Source of the DNA: Bradyrhizobium guangzhouense
GTDB lineage: Bacteria; Pseudomonadota; Alphaproteobacteria; Rhizobiales; Xanthobacteraceae
Assembly (NCBI RefSeq): GCF_004114955.1
Contig: NZ_CP030053.1
Location: 1,302,001 to 1,366,000, forward strand
Length of the DNA stretch: 64,000 nucleotides
Direction of reading: 5' to 3'
Numbering within the stretch: position 1 is the stretch's first letter; every line of letters starts with the position of its first letter. The notes beneath the pieces are model-generated. The model had not been told where the DNA came from. It did no database searches and was given only the letters and a program-made list of their open reading frames with translations. The position numbers were made by a program, and so were the translations under genes. Positions 1-8,812 of the stretch are shown here, piece after piece.

Positions 1-56
1 CCGGCTAGCGATTTCTGGCAGGCCGCGGGATCCGGGCTTCGGACGAGAGGACTGAC

Positions 57-320
57 GTGAACGACTACGACGCGCTACGTGATTATCTGATGCGGCACAA
101 GCAGGCGGAATTCGTGCTGACCTTCGAGCAGATCGAGGAGATCATCGGCGCAGCCCTGCCGCGCGCGGCCAACCGTGCCTCATGGTGGGACAGCCTGCGC
201 AGCCCCGACATCCAGATGCCCCAGCGCGAAGCCTGCCTGGCCGCAGGCTTCAAGGCGGTGCGGATGCCGGACGGCCAGAGCGTGCGGTTCACGAAGATGA
301 AGACCGATCGGCGCAGGTGA
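57..320 (+). CDS. Small DUF7662-like protein
   Basis: An 87-residue soluble protein of unknown function. It starts at GTG (57), six bases after a GAGAGG ribosome site at 45-50. The middle carries the pattern LTFEQIEEIIGAALP followed by ASWW, and a C-terminal block AAGFKAV...VRFTKM. I recall this arrangement from small DUF7662-type proteins, which look like a compact alpha/beta DNA- or nucleotide-binding fold. No signal peptide or membrane segment is visible. It stands alone, with a palindromic repeat between it and the convergent c-di-GMP gene. The family assignment is from memory; the coding call is firmer than the name. Confidence 0.6.
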   Translation: MNDYDALRDYLMRHKQAEFVLTFEQIEEIIGAALPRAANRASWWDSLRSPDIQMPQREACLAAGFKAVRMPDGQSVRFTKMKTDRRR

Positions 321-335
321 GGGGCTGGGCGTGCT

Positions 336-490
336 CTTCCCTTCTCCCCTTGTGGGAGAAGGTGGCGCGAAGCGCCGGATGAGGGGTTCGGTCCGCAGGG
401 CTCGCAATTCAATTGAGGCACCGCGTTCGCGGAGATGACCCCTCACCCCCGCTCGCTTTGCGAGCGGACCCTCACAAGGGGAGAGGGAAA
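336..490. repeat. Intergenic palindromic repeat, family B
   Basis: The left arm (CTTCTCCCCTTGTGGGAGAAG, then GGCGCGAAGCGCC and GATGAGGGGT) is mirrored on the right by CCCCTCACCC, GCTCGCTTTGCGAGC and CACAAGGGGAGAGGG. Related copies lie at 15637-15795, 31224-31349, 33618-33768 and 38167-38216. It sits between two convergent genes and could fold as RNA on either strand. Confidence 0.75.
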
Positions 491-497
491 AAGAAGA

Positions 498-3380
498 TCA
501 GCTCGCCGCTTCCAGCCGCACTTCCGTCAGCAGCCGCATCGCGGCATCCGCGTCCATCGGCTCGCCGAAGGCAAAGCCCTGCGCGTATTCGCAGCCCAAT
601 TGATACAGCTCGACCGCGTCGGAATCGGTCTCGGCGCCCTCCGCCACCACGTCCATGCCGAGATCATGCGCGAGCGCGATGATCGATTTCAGGATCACCG
701 GCCGCGTGCCGCGATTGGTGGTGCGTACGAACGACTGGTCGATCTTGATGGTGTCGAACGGGAACCGCTGCAGATAGGCGAGCGAGGAATGGCCGGTGCC
801 GAAATCGTCGAGCGACAGCCCGGTGCCGAGCTCGCGGATCCGCGTCAGCATTTGCGCCGCGTGCTCCGGATTCTCCATCACCAGTGATTCCGTCAGCTCC
901 AGCTTCAGCGTGCCGCGCGCGACAGAAGATCGCGACAGCACGGTTCTGATGTCGTGGATCAAATCATGGCGTAGCAGCTGTCGCGAGGACACGTTGACGG
1001 ACGCGAAGATCGGCTCGCGCGAGCGCATCGCGCGCTGCCAGATCGAAAGCTGTTTTGCGGTCTGGTCGAGCACGAACATGCCGAGGTCGACGATCAGGCC
1101 GGTCTCTTCGGCGATGGTGATGAATTCCGACGGCGCCATGCGCCCGAGCTTGGGATGATCCCAGCGCACCAGCGCCTCGAAGCCGGCGACCGAGCGATCC
1201 TCGAGCCGGACGATCGGCTGGTACAGGATGGTGAGCTCCTGCCGCTCGATGGCGCGGCGCAGCTCGCTCTCCAGCGTCAGGCGGTCCGTCTTCCGCGCGC
1301 GCATCGCCGGCTTGTAGACGTCGATGCGGTCGCCGCCGATGCGCTTGGAATGATACATCGCAAGCTCGGCGTCCTTGATGATCTCGTCCGTCAATTGCGT
1401 TTGCGGATCGGAAAGCGCCATGCCGATCGACGCCGTCAGGAAGATCTCGCGGTCGTTGAAGGCGATCGGGGCGCGGATGGTCTTGCGGATGGTCTCGGCG
1501 AAGTTGGTGATCCGCGCCGGGTCCTGCTCCGACAGCAGGATCAGACCGAACTGGTCGCCGGCAAGCCGCGCCAGGGTGTCCTGCGGCTTCAGGATGCGGG
1601 TGAGGCGGCGGGCCAGCGTCAGCAGGATCGAATCGCCGACCGCGATCCCGACGGAATCGTTGACCTGCTTGAAGCGGTCGAGGTCGATCACCATCAGCGT
1701 CGGCCGCAGTGTCGGCATGGTCTTGGCGAAATTCGCCACCGCGCCGAGCCGGTCCATGAACAGCTTGCGGTTGGGCAGGCCGGTCAGATTGTCGTGCACG
1801 GAATCGTGCAGCAGGCGTTCCTCGGCGTTGCGCAGCTCGGTGACATCGGTGAGCGTGCCGACCACGCGCGAGACTTCACCGTCGGAGCCGACAACCGGGC
1901 GCGCCTTCAGTGCGAACCACATGAAATGGCCGTCAGGGGTGCGCAGGCGGAAATCCTGCACCAGCCGACCGCGGCGCTGATCGAGCACGCTGTCGAGCGC
2001 GGCGCGGAATCGGTCCTGGTCGAGCGGATGCAGCACCTCCAGCCACGAGGCTGCGGGTCCTTCGAGTGTCCCGCGCTTCAGTCCGAGCAAGGCTTCCGTC
2101 TCGGGGCTGGTGAAGACCTTGTCGGCGGACACGTCCCAGTCCCAGATCAGATCGCCGGAACCGGCCAGGGCCAGCGCGCGCCGTTCGATGTCGGAGACGA
2201 CGCCGGTGGTGGCGCCGCCGCCGGCGAATGCGTGCTGCATGACGGTGAAGCCGATCAGCATCACGATCAGCACCAGGCCGCCGAGCAGGGCAGGGCCGAC
2301 GATGTCATTGGTGACGGAGCCCGCCACCGTCATGCCGGCCGCGACCACCCAGACCACCAGGAGGAACCAGGTCGGGATCAGCAGCACCGCGCGGTCAAAA
2401 CCGTGGGTGGAGAGATAGACGATGAGCGCAAAGCCGGCGAAGGCGATCAGCACCAGCGAGATACGCGCGATGCCCGAGGCGACGGCCGGGTCGAACAGGG
2501 CGAGCGCCACGAGCGAGCCCAGGAAGGCGAGCCAGCCCACTGTGATGTGAGAGTAGCGCACATGCCATCGACTGAGGTTGAGATAGGCGAACAGGAACAC
2601 CAGCAGCGTCGCCGCCAAGATCGCTTCACCCGCCGCGCGCCAGATGCGCTCGGCGTTGTTCGACATGTCGAGCACCTTGCCCCAGAAGCCGAAATCGACG
2701 CCGATATAGACCAGTACCGCCCAGGCCAGCGCCGCCGCGGCGGGGAACATGATGCTGCCCTTCACCACGAACAGGATGGTCAGCACAAGCGCAAGCAGGC
2801 CGGAGATGCCGATCACGATGCCCTGGTACAGCGTGAACGAGTTGACCTTGTCCTTGTAGGCATCCGGCTCCCACAGATAGAGCTGCGGCAGCTTGTCGGT
2901 GCGCAGCTCCGCGACGAAGGTGACGACGGCGCCGGGGTCGAGCGTGATGCGGAACACGTCCGCGGTCGCGCTTTCCTGCCGTTCCGGCCGGTCGCCGATC
3001 GACGGCGTAATGGTCGCGATGCGCGACAGGCCGAGGTCGGGCCAGAGCAGCCCCGACGAGACGATGCGGTAATGAGGGGCGACGATCAGGCGGTCGAGCT
3101 GGTCGTCGGTGTTGTTGGCGAGCGCGAACACCACCCAGTTCTGGCCGCCTTCGCGCGCGCGCACCTCGATGCGGCGGACGATGCCGTCGGTGCCGGGCGC
3201 GGTCGACACCTGGATGCGGTCAGAGTCGCTGCGCTGATGCTCGAGCACGCCGGTGAGGTCGATCGCGGGCGCGTCGCTGCGGACGCTGACAGCGTCAAGC
3301 GCGCGTGCAGGGGACGCGGCGACAAGAATCATGAGGCCCAGCGCGATGCGCGCGAGGCACCTGATCAGACGCAAGGTCAA
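498..3380 (-). CDS. Membrane PAS-GGDEF-EAL c-di-GMP signalling protein
   Basis: A 960-residue inner-membrane protein acting on cyclic di-GMP. It has a signal peptide (1-27), an extracytoplasmic domain (about 28-185) and a block of seven or so membrane helices (186-390), like 7TMR-DISM receptors. A PAS domain (about 405-515), a GGDEF domain (520-690) and an EAL domain (705-955) follow. The GGDEF site reads AGDQF (607-611), so cyclase activity is probably lost and the domain may act as a regulatory unit. The EAL side looks intact: EAL at 735-737, ELTES near 828, DDFGTG at 858-863, KIDQSF near 879 and AEGAE near 913. It is therefore most likely a phosphodiesterase. The gene is monocistronic and ends beside a repeat. 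Confidence 0.9.
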   Translation of the reverse strand: MTLRLIRCLARIALGLMILVAASPARALDAVSVRSDAPAIDLTGVLEHQRSDSDRIQVSTAPGTDGIVRRIEVRAREGGQNWVVFALANNTDDQLDRLIVAPHYRIVSSGLLWPDLGLSRIATITPSIGDRPERQESATADVFRITLDPGAVVTFVAELRTDKLPQLYLWEPDAYKDKVNSFTLYQGIVIGISGLLALVLTILFVVKGSIMFPAAAALAWAVLVYIGVDFGFWGKVLDMSNNAERIWRAAGEAILAATLLVFLFAYLNLSRWHVRYSHITVGWLAFLGSLVALALFDPAVASGIARISLVLIAFAGFALIVYLSTHGFDRAVLLIPTWFLLVVWVVAAGMTVAGSVTNDIVGPALLGGLVLIVMLIGFTVMQHAFAGGGATTGVVSDIERRALALAGSGDLIWDWDVSADKVFTSPETEALLGLKRGTLEGPAASWLEVLHPLDQDRFRAALDSVLDQRRGRLVQDFRLRTPDGHFMWFALKARPVVGSDGEVSRVVGTLTDVTELRNAEERLLHDSVHDNLTGLPNRKLFMDRLGAVANFAKTMPTLRPTLMVIDLDRFKQVNDSVGIAVGDSILLTLARRLTRILKPQDTLARLAGDQFGLILLSEQDPARITNFAETIRKTIRAPIAFNDREIFLTASIGMALSDPQTQLTDEIIKDAELAMYHSKRIGGDRIDVYKPAMRARKTDRLTLESELRRAIERQELTILYQPIVRLEDRSVAGFEALVRWDHPKLGRMAPSEFITIAEETGLIVDLGMFVLDQTAKQLSIWQRAMRSREPIFASVNVSSRQLLRHDLIHDIRTVLSRSSVARGTLKLELTESLVMENPEHAAQMLTRIRELGTGLSLDDFGTGHSSLAYLQRFPFDTIKIDQSFVRTTNRGTRPVILKSIIALAHDLGMDVVAEGAETDSDAVELYQLGCEYAQGFAFGEPMDADAAMRLLTEVRLEAAS

Positions 3381-3539
3381 TTCTCCGCGTTCGACGCAAA
3401 CTCTGGGTGCAAGAAGGCACGCAAGGCTGGCACGTAAGGACGATTTCAGACCGGACGGAAGTGGTTCGGCATTTCGCGATTGATGCCACGAAAGCCAAGA
3501 AAATCAAAGGGTTTCCGCCCGGTTTGATGGGCCAGCGGC

Positions 3540-4538
3540 CTAGACCTCCAACACAATTTTGCCAATATGTGCTGACGTCTCCATGCGCCGGTGTGCGTCG
3601 GCGGCCTTTTCCAGCGGGAAAGCGCTGTCCATCAGTGGTTTGACCCGGCCTTCGCGCAGCAGCGGCATCACTTTCGCCTCAATCGCAGCCACCATCGCCG
3701 CCTTGTCCGCATTACTACGGGGACGCAAGGTCGAGCCGGTATGGGTCAACCGCTTCACCATCACCTTGGCGATGTTGACGCTGACCTTGGGACCGTTGAG
3801 GGTCGCGATCTGCACGATGCGGCCGTCGACGGCCGCGGCGTCATAGTTGCGGTCGACATAGTCGCCGGCGACCATGTCGAGGATCAGGTTGACGCCGATC
3901 TTGTCGGTCTCTTCCTTCACCACCGCGACGAAATCTTCGGTCTTGTAATTGATCGCACGATCCGCCCCAAGCTTGAGGCAGGCGTCGATCTTGTCCTGCG
4001 AGCCGACGGTGACGAACACCTTCGCGCCAAATGCTTTCGCAAGCTGGATCGCCATGGTGCCGATGCCGGAGGAGCCACCATGGATGAGCAGCGTCTCGCC
4101 GGCCTTCAGGCCGCCGCGCTCGAACACATTGTGCCAGACGGTCATCAGGGTTTCCGGCAGCGCACCGGCTTCCTTCATCGACAGCGCCGGCGGCACGCTC
4201 ATGGCCTGGGCGTCCTGTGCGATGCAGTACTGCGCGTAGCCGCCTCCGGCGACGAGCGACATGACGATGTCGCCGATCTTGTGCCGCTTGGCGTTGCTGC
4301 CGACCGCGACCACCTCGCCCGCGATCTCGAGGCCCGGCAGGTCACTGGCGCCGGGCGGCGGCGGATAGGCGCCGGAACGTTGCGCCACGTCGGGCCGGTT
4401 GACGCCGGCGGCCTGCACCCTGACCAGGATCTCGTCAGGACCGGGGAGCGGCACAGCCCGCTGTTCCGGCACGAGCACCTCCGGTCCGCCCGGCTTGGAG
4501 ATGGCGACCACGGTCATTTGCGCGGGCAGCTTGTCCAT
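3540..4538 (-). CDS. NAD(P)H quinone oxidoreductase, zinc-free MDR family (PIG3-like)
   Basis: A 332-residue cytosolic medium-chain reductase that should reduce quinones or related enones with NADPH. It has the N-terminal GroES-like half (RSGAYPPPPGASDLPGLE) and the Rossmann nucleotide loop HGGSSGIGTMAIQLA. There is no cysteine-rich zinc lobe, as expected for the quinone-reductase branch. I chose the start at 4538 because AAGGAC lies just upstream; the longer reading frame has an unlike-protein N-terminus. It is divergent from the DUF1192 gene at 4666. Confidence 0.88.
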   Translation of the reverse strand: MDKLPAQMTVVAISKPGGPEVLVPEQRAVPLPGPDEILVRVQAAGVNRPDVAQRSGAYPPPPGASDLPGLEIAGEVVAVGSNAKRHKIGDIVMSLVAGGGYAQYCIAQDAQAMSVPPALSMKEAGALPETLMTVWHNVFERGGLKAGETLLIHGGSSGIGTMAIQLAKAFGAKVFVTVGSQDKIDACLKLGADRAINYKTEDFVAVVKEETDKIGVNLILDMVAGDYVDRNYDAAAVDGRIVQIATLNGPKVSVNIAKVMVKRLTHTGSTLRPRSNADKAAMVAAIEAKVMPLLREGRVKPLMDSAFPLEKAADAHRRMETSAHIGKIVLEV

Positions 4539-4665
4539 GATGTGTCCTTGAGCAAAGGTGCGAGGGAAACGAGGTCTTTGATTAGCCAGCGCAGTCCGGA
4601 CTGGCAACCGCCAAGCCGTGTATCAGGCGGTGTGGTCCGGCCAGCGGACGAGAGGAGGAACGGCG

Positions 4666-4857
4666 ATGCCGATGGACGACGACGACCGCCCGCGCAAGAA
4701 GGTGACCCACGAGATCGGACAGGATCTCTCACTATTGTCGGTCGAGGAACTGAGCGAGCGCGTCGCCCTGCTCAAGACCGAGATCGCAAGACTGGAGGAA
4801 GCCGCCACCAAGAAGCGCGCCTCGCGCGACGCTGCGAACAGCGTCTTCAAGACGTAG
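4666..4857 (+). CDS. DUF1192 family small protein
   Basis: A 63-residue acidic then helical protein of the DUF1192 family, common in Rhizobiales and of unknown function. The N-terminus is Asp-rich (MPMDDDD). The core reads LSVEELSERVALLKTEIARLE, a short amphipathic coiled coil that could pair with a partner. The start is fixed by AGGAGGAACGGCG directly before ATG. It is divergent from the quinone oxidoreductase, with about 125 bases between the two starts. Confidence 0.8.
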   Translation: MPMDDDDRPRKKVTHEIGQDLSLLSVEELSERVALLKTEIARLEEAATKKRASRDAANSVFKT

Positions 4858-4877
4858 TCGTCGACCGTTCAACTCTC

Positions 4878-5010
4878 GTGTCCCGGACGCGGTGCAGCGC
4901 ATAGCGCTGCTCCGCAGAGCCGGGACCCATGTCTCTCCGAACATTCAGCCAAAGGACTGGGCCCCGGCTCAGCAGTGCAGCACTACGTGCCGCACTGCGT
5001 CCGGGGCACG
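4878..5010. repeat. Intergenic palindromic repeat, family A
   Basis: It begins GTGTCCCGGACGCGGTGCAGCG and ends with the mirror image TGCGTCCGGGGCACG, with inner arms GAGCCGGGACCCA and GGGCCCCGGCTC. Related copies are at 5926-5979, 10305-10423 and 26895-27024. Confidence 0.75.
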
Positions 5011-5094
5011 CGCGTGGCTCGCCCATTGGCCGACATGGCTAACGAACCCTCAAAATAATCGTTCGTTTACGCAGCATTAAGCTTTCGAGTTTAT

Positions 5095-5205
5095 GACTGG
5101 AACTGTCCTCGTTTGGACACCGAGTGGCTCCTGTCCACTCTGTTTGACGCCTCCCTGTTATCAACTTTCAAAGCCGCCGGTCTCCGGCGGCTCTTTTTTT
5201 GCGCC
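5095..5205 (+). ncRNA. Candidate trans-acting sRNA with anti-Shine-Dalgarno loops (ar14-like)
   Basis: A run of stem-loops ends in a strong intrinsic terminator with no reading frame to terminate. Stem 1 is TGTCC (5104-5108) with GGACA (5115-5119). Stem 2 is GAGTGG (5122-5127) with CCACTC (5135-5140), and its loop contains CTCCT. A third, weaker stem, TTGA/ATCAA, presents GCCTCCCT (about 5149-5156). The terminator is GCCGCCGG TCT CCGGCGGC plus a T tract. Exposed CUCCU/CCUCCC loops are the hallmark of alphaproteobacterial sRNAs of the ar14/NfeR type that block ribosome sites. The family name is my inference. The 5' end is not determined; no clear promoter stands out upstream. Confidence 0.55.
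5173..5200 (+). terminator. Rho-independent terminator of the candidate sRNA
   Basis: A perfect 8-bp GC stem (5173-5180 with 5184-5191), a TCT loop, then TCTTTTTTT. It lies 160 bases before the RcdA-type gene, so it insulates that gene from upstream transcription. Confidence 0.85.
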
Positions 5206-5360
5206 AAAGCATCGCGTTCCGGTTGAGTTTCCAAGAATGACCCGCGGAAACCATATCCGCGCTTGTCGCTGGACTCCGCCATTCCCCCGCGCAATGATTT
5301 GTTCATCATAAGCCGGCGCCAAAGCCGGGTCGGTAAACAGTTGCGTAAGGGGCGTTAACC

Positions 5361-5870
5361 ATGGAACGTTTGCAAGCCGACGGCGCGCTCGTTCAACTCA
5401 GCGAGCGGTTCACCAATTCTGCGGCGTTCGGCGCCCTGTTCCGCGAGGGCATGGATCTCGTCGAAGAGACCGCTGCCTATCTCGACGGCGCGGGCCGCAA
5501 CGAGGCCAAGGCGCTCGATCGTGCCGTCAGCCTCACCTACGCGACCGAGAGCATGCGCCTCACCACGCGCCTGATGCAGCTCGCCTCTTGGCTGCTGCTG
5601 CACCGCGCCGTGAAGGAAGGCGAGATGACGCTGGTCCAGGCCAACAGAGAGAAGACCAAGGTCAAACTCACCGCCGCCGATCCCGGTCCGGCCGACACCA
5701 TCGAGAAGCTGCCGACGCAGCTCCAGGATCTGATCCATCGCTCGATGAGCCTGCAGACCCGCGTGCGCCGGCTCGATAGCTCGATCCACACCCCGCCGGC
5801 CGACCACATCGCGATCGGCAATCCGCTGGTGCCGCATCTCAACGCATTGAAGGCCGCGTTCGAGCGGTAG
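5361..5870 (+). CDS. DUF1465 / RcdA-type protein
   Basis: A 169-residue helical protein of the DUF1465 family. Caulobacter RcdA, an adaptor that helps deliver CtrA to the ClpXP protease at the cell pole, belongs to this family. The sequence opens with ALVQLSERFTNSAAF, followed by LFREGMDLVEETAAYLDG, and has a long helix MRLTTRLMQLASWLLLHRAV typical of the three-helix RcdA fold. The C-terminal tail is probably flexible. The gene is alone and converges on rpmE. Family membership is clear; orthology to RcdA itself is likely but rests on inference. Confidence 0.82.
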   Translation: MERLQADGALVQLSERFTNSAAFGALFREGMDLVEETAAYLDGAGRNEAKALDRAVSLTYATESMRLTTRLMQLASWLLLHRAVKEGEMTLVQANREKTKVKLTAADPGPADTIEKLPTQLQDLIHRSMSLQTRVRRLDSSIHTPPADHIAIGNPLVPHLNALKAAFER

Positions 5871-5925
5871 GGTCGCAGCGGCAAGCTTCGCTTTCGTATC
5901 CGCCGCGCTCGTAACGCGGGTCTCG

Positions 5926-5979
5926 CGCCCCGGACGCAGCGCAGTAACGCCAAAGCGTTGCAGCGCGTCCGGGACACGG
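5926..5979. repeat. Short copy of palindromic repeat family A
   Basis: GCGCCCCGGACGCAGCGCAG and its mirror GCAGCGCGTCCGGGACACG flank an AACGC/GCGTT hairpin. It is a shortened form of the elements at 4878 and 10305. Confidence 0.65.
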
Positions 5980-5986
5980 TTTCCCC

Positions 5987-6022
5987 AAAAACAAAAACGC
6001 CCCCGGTCTCCCGGGGGCGTTT
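5987..6022 (-). terminator. rpmE terminator, possibly bidirectional
   Basis: A 9-bp stem, CGCCCCCGG (5998-6006) with CCGGGGGCG (6011-6019). Read on the minus strand it is followed by TTTTTGTTTTTG, a good U tract for rpmE. On the plus strand TTTT also follows, so it may stop the RcdA-type transcript too. Confidence 0.85.
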
Positions 6023-6046
6023 TCCGTTCTAGCCTTTTCGGCCAGA

Positions 6047-6274
6047 TCAATCCTTTTTGAGGAAGCCCGAAAACTTCTTCTGGAAGCGCGAGACGCGGCC
6101 GCCGCGGTCCATGATCTGGGCATTGCCGCCGGTCCAGGCCGGGTGCGACTTCGGGTCGATGTCGAGGTTCAACGTGTCGCCTTCCTTGCCCCAGGTGGAG
6201 CGGGTCAGGTACTCGGTTCCGTCGGTCATCACGACCTTAATCGTATGATAATCTGGATGAATTTCGGCTTTCAT
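6047..6274 (-). CDS. rpmE: 50S ribosomal protein L31
   Basis: A 75-residue ribosomal protein L31 that bridges the large-subunit central protuberance to the small subunit. [12 protein letters not shown] at the N-terminus and [13 protein letters not shown] in the middle are family signatures. It contains no cysteine, so this is the zinc-independent form with the alphaproteobacterial length. A good minus-strand promoter precedes it and a strong terminator follows, so it is a single-gene unit. The exporter gene on the other strand is divergent. Confidence 0.95.
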   Translation of the reverse strand: MKAEIHPDYHTIKVVMTDGTEYLTRSTWGKEGDTLNLDIDPKSHPAWTGGNAQIMDRGGRVSRFQKKFSGFLKKD

Positions 6275-6336
6275 GGCAATTCCTAGGGCGCCCGGCGCCC
6301 GGCTTGAGTGGCTATCGAATGACGGATTTGGCGGGG

Positions 6337-6365
6337 TCTATACCCCACAGGAGCCCTTAAAACAA
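6337..6365 (-). promoter_or_regulatory. Sigma70-type promoter of rpmE
   Basis: On the minus strand, TTGTTT (6365-6360) and TATAGA (6342-6337) are separated by exactly 17 bases. This puts the transcript start about 55 bases upstream of the rpmE ATG. Confidence 0.6.
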
Positions 6366-6476
6366 GCCATTGTCGGGACTCGAGAACCGGGCCGTTCCTT
6401 ACGGTACATCCCGGATTTGCCTCGCCCCGTGCCGCGGCCTATGTGGAGCCAACGTCTCTCTTTTGGTCGGATTCCA

Positions 6477-8303
6477 ATGAGCGCTGTTGAACGGCTTGAA
6501 ACCGGGCCTACCGAGGCCGCCTCGATCGAAGCCGAACTGATCGAGCAACCGGCCAAGGGCCGGGCCAAGCTGCGACCCCTCATGGCGCTCGCGCCCTACG
6601 TCGCCCGCTATCGCGGCCGGGCGGCGCTGGCTTTCGTCGCGCTGACGGTTGCGGCCCTGACCACGCTGCTGGTGCCGGTCGCGGTGCGTCGGATGATCGA
6701 TTTCGGGCTGACGCCCGAAGGCATCGCGATGATCAACAACTACTTCTCGGTGATGATCGCCGTCGTCGCCGTGCTGGCGCTGGCGAGCGCATCTCGCTAC
6801 TACCTCGTGATGACGATCGGCGAGCGCATCGTCGCCGATCTCCGGCGCGACGTGTTTGGGCATCTGCTGTCGCTGTCGCCCTCCTTCTTCGATTCCGCGC
6901 GCAGCGGCGAACTGGTGTCGCGGCTCACCGCCGATACGACGCAGATCAAATCCGCGGTCGGCGCCTCCGTGTCGATCGCGCTGCGCAATCTGATGATGTT
7001 CCTTGGCGCGGCGGCGATGATGGTGATCACCAGCCCGCGTCTCTCCGGCTTCGTGCTGCTGGCGATCCCGCTGATCGTGCTACCGCTGGTCGCGTTCGGG
7101 CGGTGGGTGCGGCGGCTGTCGCGCAATGCGCAGGACACGCTGGCCGATGCGTCTGCCTATGCCGGCGAACTGGTCGGCGCGATCCGCACCGTGCAGGCCT
7201 ATACCAGCGAGGGGCTGGCGGCGAAGCGTTTCGGGGGCGAGGTCGAACAGGCCTATGAGGCCGCGCGCACCTCGACCCAGGCTCGCGCGGTTCTCACCGC
7301 CATCGTCATCTTCATCGTGTTCACAAGCGTGGTCGGCATCCTCTGGATCGGCTCGCATGACGTGCTGACAGGCGCGATCACGCCGGGCCGGCTCGGCCAG
7401 TTCGTGCTCTATGCAGCGTTCGCGGCCGGTGGGCTCGGCCAGCTCAGCGAGGTCTGGGGCGAGGTGTCGGCGGCCTCAGGCGCGGCCGAACGTCTGTTCG
7501 AGATCTTGCATGTGAAGCCCGAGATCGCGGCGCCCGCATCGCCGCGCGCATTGCCGCTGCCCGGGCGCGGCGAGGTCGGCTTCGATCATGTCAGCTTCGC
7601 CTATCCCGCACGGCCCGATGTCAATGTGCTCGATGCCGTGTCGTTTGCGGTGCGGCCCGGCGAGAAGGTCGCGATCGTCGGCCCGTCCGGCGCCGGCAAG
7701 AGCACGATCTTCCACCTCCTCCTGCGCTTCTACGATCCCAGGGGTGGCGCGATCTCGCTCGATGGCGTGCCGGTGAAATCAGCCGATCCGCGCGACTTCC
7801 GCTCCCGCATCGCCCTGGTGCCGCAGGAATCCAACGTGTTTGCCGCGAGTGCCCGCGAAAACATCCGTTTTGGTCGGCCCGATGCTGATGATGCCGAGGT
7901 CGAGCGTGCCGCAGAGCTCGCGCATGCCAGCGAATTCATCCGCCGCTTGCCCGAAGGCTTTGACACCCCACTCGGCGAACGCGGCGTGACGCTGTCAGGC
8001 GGCCAGCGCCAGCGCATCGCCATCGCGCGGGCCATCCTGCGCGATGCGCCGCTCTTGCTGCTGGACGAGGCGACCTCCGCGCTCGACGCCGAAAGCGAGA
8101 CGCTGGTGCAGACCGCGCTCGAGGAGCTGATGAGCCACCGCACCACGCTCGTCATCGCGCACCGCCTCGCCACCGTGCTCTCCTGCGACCGTATCCTGGT
8201 GATGGACCAGGGCAGGATCGTCGAGCAGGGCACGCATGCCGAGCTCGTGGCAGCGAACGGACTTTATGCGCGGCTGGCGCGGCTGCAGTTCGAGGGGGCG
8301 TGA
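6477..8303 (+). CDS. ABC exporter, fused membrane and ATPase domains (MsbA/HlyB type)
   Basis: A 608-residue half-transporter of the ABCB class that exports lipids, peptides or drugs as a homodimer. The N-terminal part has six membrane helices (about residues 40-320). The ATPase follows with Walker [11 protein letters not shown]-loop VPQESNVFA, signature [15 protein letters not shown], Walker [13 protein letters not shown] and switch IAHRLATV. I placed the start at 6477 ([10 protein letters not shown]); the longer frame begins inside the rpmE promoter region and adds a non-family N-terminus. It is preceded by the divergent rpmE. The substrate cannot be read from the sequence. Confidence 0.9.
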   Translation: MSAVERLETGPTEAASIEAELIEQPAKGRAKLRPLMALAPYVARYRGRAALAFVALTVAALTTLLVPVAVRRMIDFGLTPEGIAMINNYFSVMIAVVAVLALASASRYYLVMTIGERIVADLRRDVFGHLLSLSPSFFDSARSGELVSRLTADTTQIKSAVGASVSIALRNLMMFLGAAAMMVITSPRLSGFVLLAIPLIVLPLVAFGRWVRRLSRNAQDTLADASAYAGELVGAIRTVQAYTSEGLAAKRFGGEVEQAYEAARTSTQARAVLTAIVIFIVFTSVVGILWIGSHDVLTGAITPGRLGQFVLYAAFAAGGLGQLSEVWGEVSAASGAAERLFEILHVKPEIAAPASPRALPLPGRGEVGFDHVSFAYPARPDVNVLDAVSFAVRPGEKVAIVGPSGAGKSTIFHLLLRFYDPRGGAISLDGVPVKSADPRDFRSRIALVPQESNVFAASARENIRFGRPDADDAEVERAAELAHASEFIRRLPEGFDTPLGERGVTLSGGQRQRIAIARAILRDAPLLLLDEATSALDAESETLVQTALEELMSHRTTLVIAHRLATVLSCDRILVMDQGRIVEQGTHAELVAANGLYARLARLQFEGA

Positions 8304-8361
8304 GACGTTCAGCATGTCGCCGCTCACGCTGGCAGTGAGAGGCCTGATGCTTCCACGTTCT

Positions 8362-8441
8362 CGTCATTGCGAGCGCAGCGAAGCAATCCAGAATCCCTCC
8401 GTCGAAAGACTCTGGATTGCTTCGCTGCGCTCGCAATGACG
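8362..8441. repeat. 31-bp perfect inverted repeat (family C)
   Basis: CGTCATTGCGAGCGCAGCGA... (8362-8392) is repeated exactly in inverted form at 8411-8441, around an 18-base centre. As RNA it would form a long hairpin between the exporter gene and the convergent small gene. It resembles the CATTGCGAGCGCAGCGAAGCAATCC elements scattered in Bradyrhizobium-type genomes. Confidence 0.85.
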
Positions 8442-8481
8442 GGCGGAGAGAGCTTCGCCTTTGAGTTTGGGAGCGGTGATC

Positions 8482-8745
8482 TCACTTGCACTTCGGCGAG
8501 CCCATCGGCACGTTCGGCCACGGCCAGTTCTTCCAGCTTCCGCCTTCACCGATACAGGCGGAGCCGCCGTTGGTGGGGCTTTCCGTCGGAGCAGGGGTGC
8601 TCGTCGGAGCTGGCGAGGCCGTCGTTTGAGTTGCGGCCTTGGGCGGCGAGGCCAGGCGCTGGTCGACATAAACAGTCGACACATAGCCGGCGACGATGAC
8701 GCCGAGGAACACCGAAGACCCCTTGGCCAGATCGCTCAGCCGCAT
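8482..8745 (-). CDS. Small membrane-anchored hypothetical protein
   Basis: An 87-residue protein with one N-terminal hydrophobic segment (about 9-27, SSVFLGVIVAGYVSTVYVD). A low-complexity Thr/Pro/Ala linker (38-58) follows, then a small Trp/Gly/Cys-containing tail (CIGEGGSWKNWPWPNVPMG). Two cysteines near residues 64 and 86 could form a disulphide outside the membrane. It is probably anchored in the inner membrane with a periplasmic tail. I recognise no family. Coding is supported by the coherent anchor-linker-domain plan. Confidence 0.6.
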   Translation of the reverse strand: MRLSDLAKGSSVFLGVIVAGYVSTVYVDQRLASPPKAATQTTASPAPTSTPAPTESPTNGGSACIGEGGSWKNWPWPNVPMGSPKCK

Positions 8746-8812
8746 CGATCCTCTCCATCTGCCCGCCTGATGTCACGCCAGCAAACCACGCTGCGCCTTT
8801 CCGTGACATCAG

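Noticed and set aside
336..490. CRISPR array or tRNA gene among the palindromic repeats
   Set aside because: The repeats are dispersed, imperfect palindromes without regular spacers, and no cloverleaf with a TTCRA T-loop was found.
1155..3437. 760-residue open frame on the plus strand
   Set aside because: It is antisense to the PAS-GGDEF-EAL gene and its translation is Arg/Asp/Gly/His-rich low complexity, the usual shadow of a high-GC gene.
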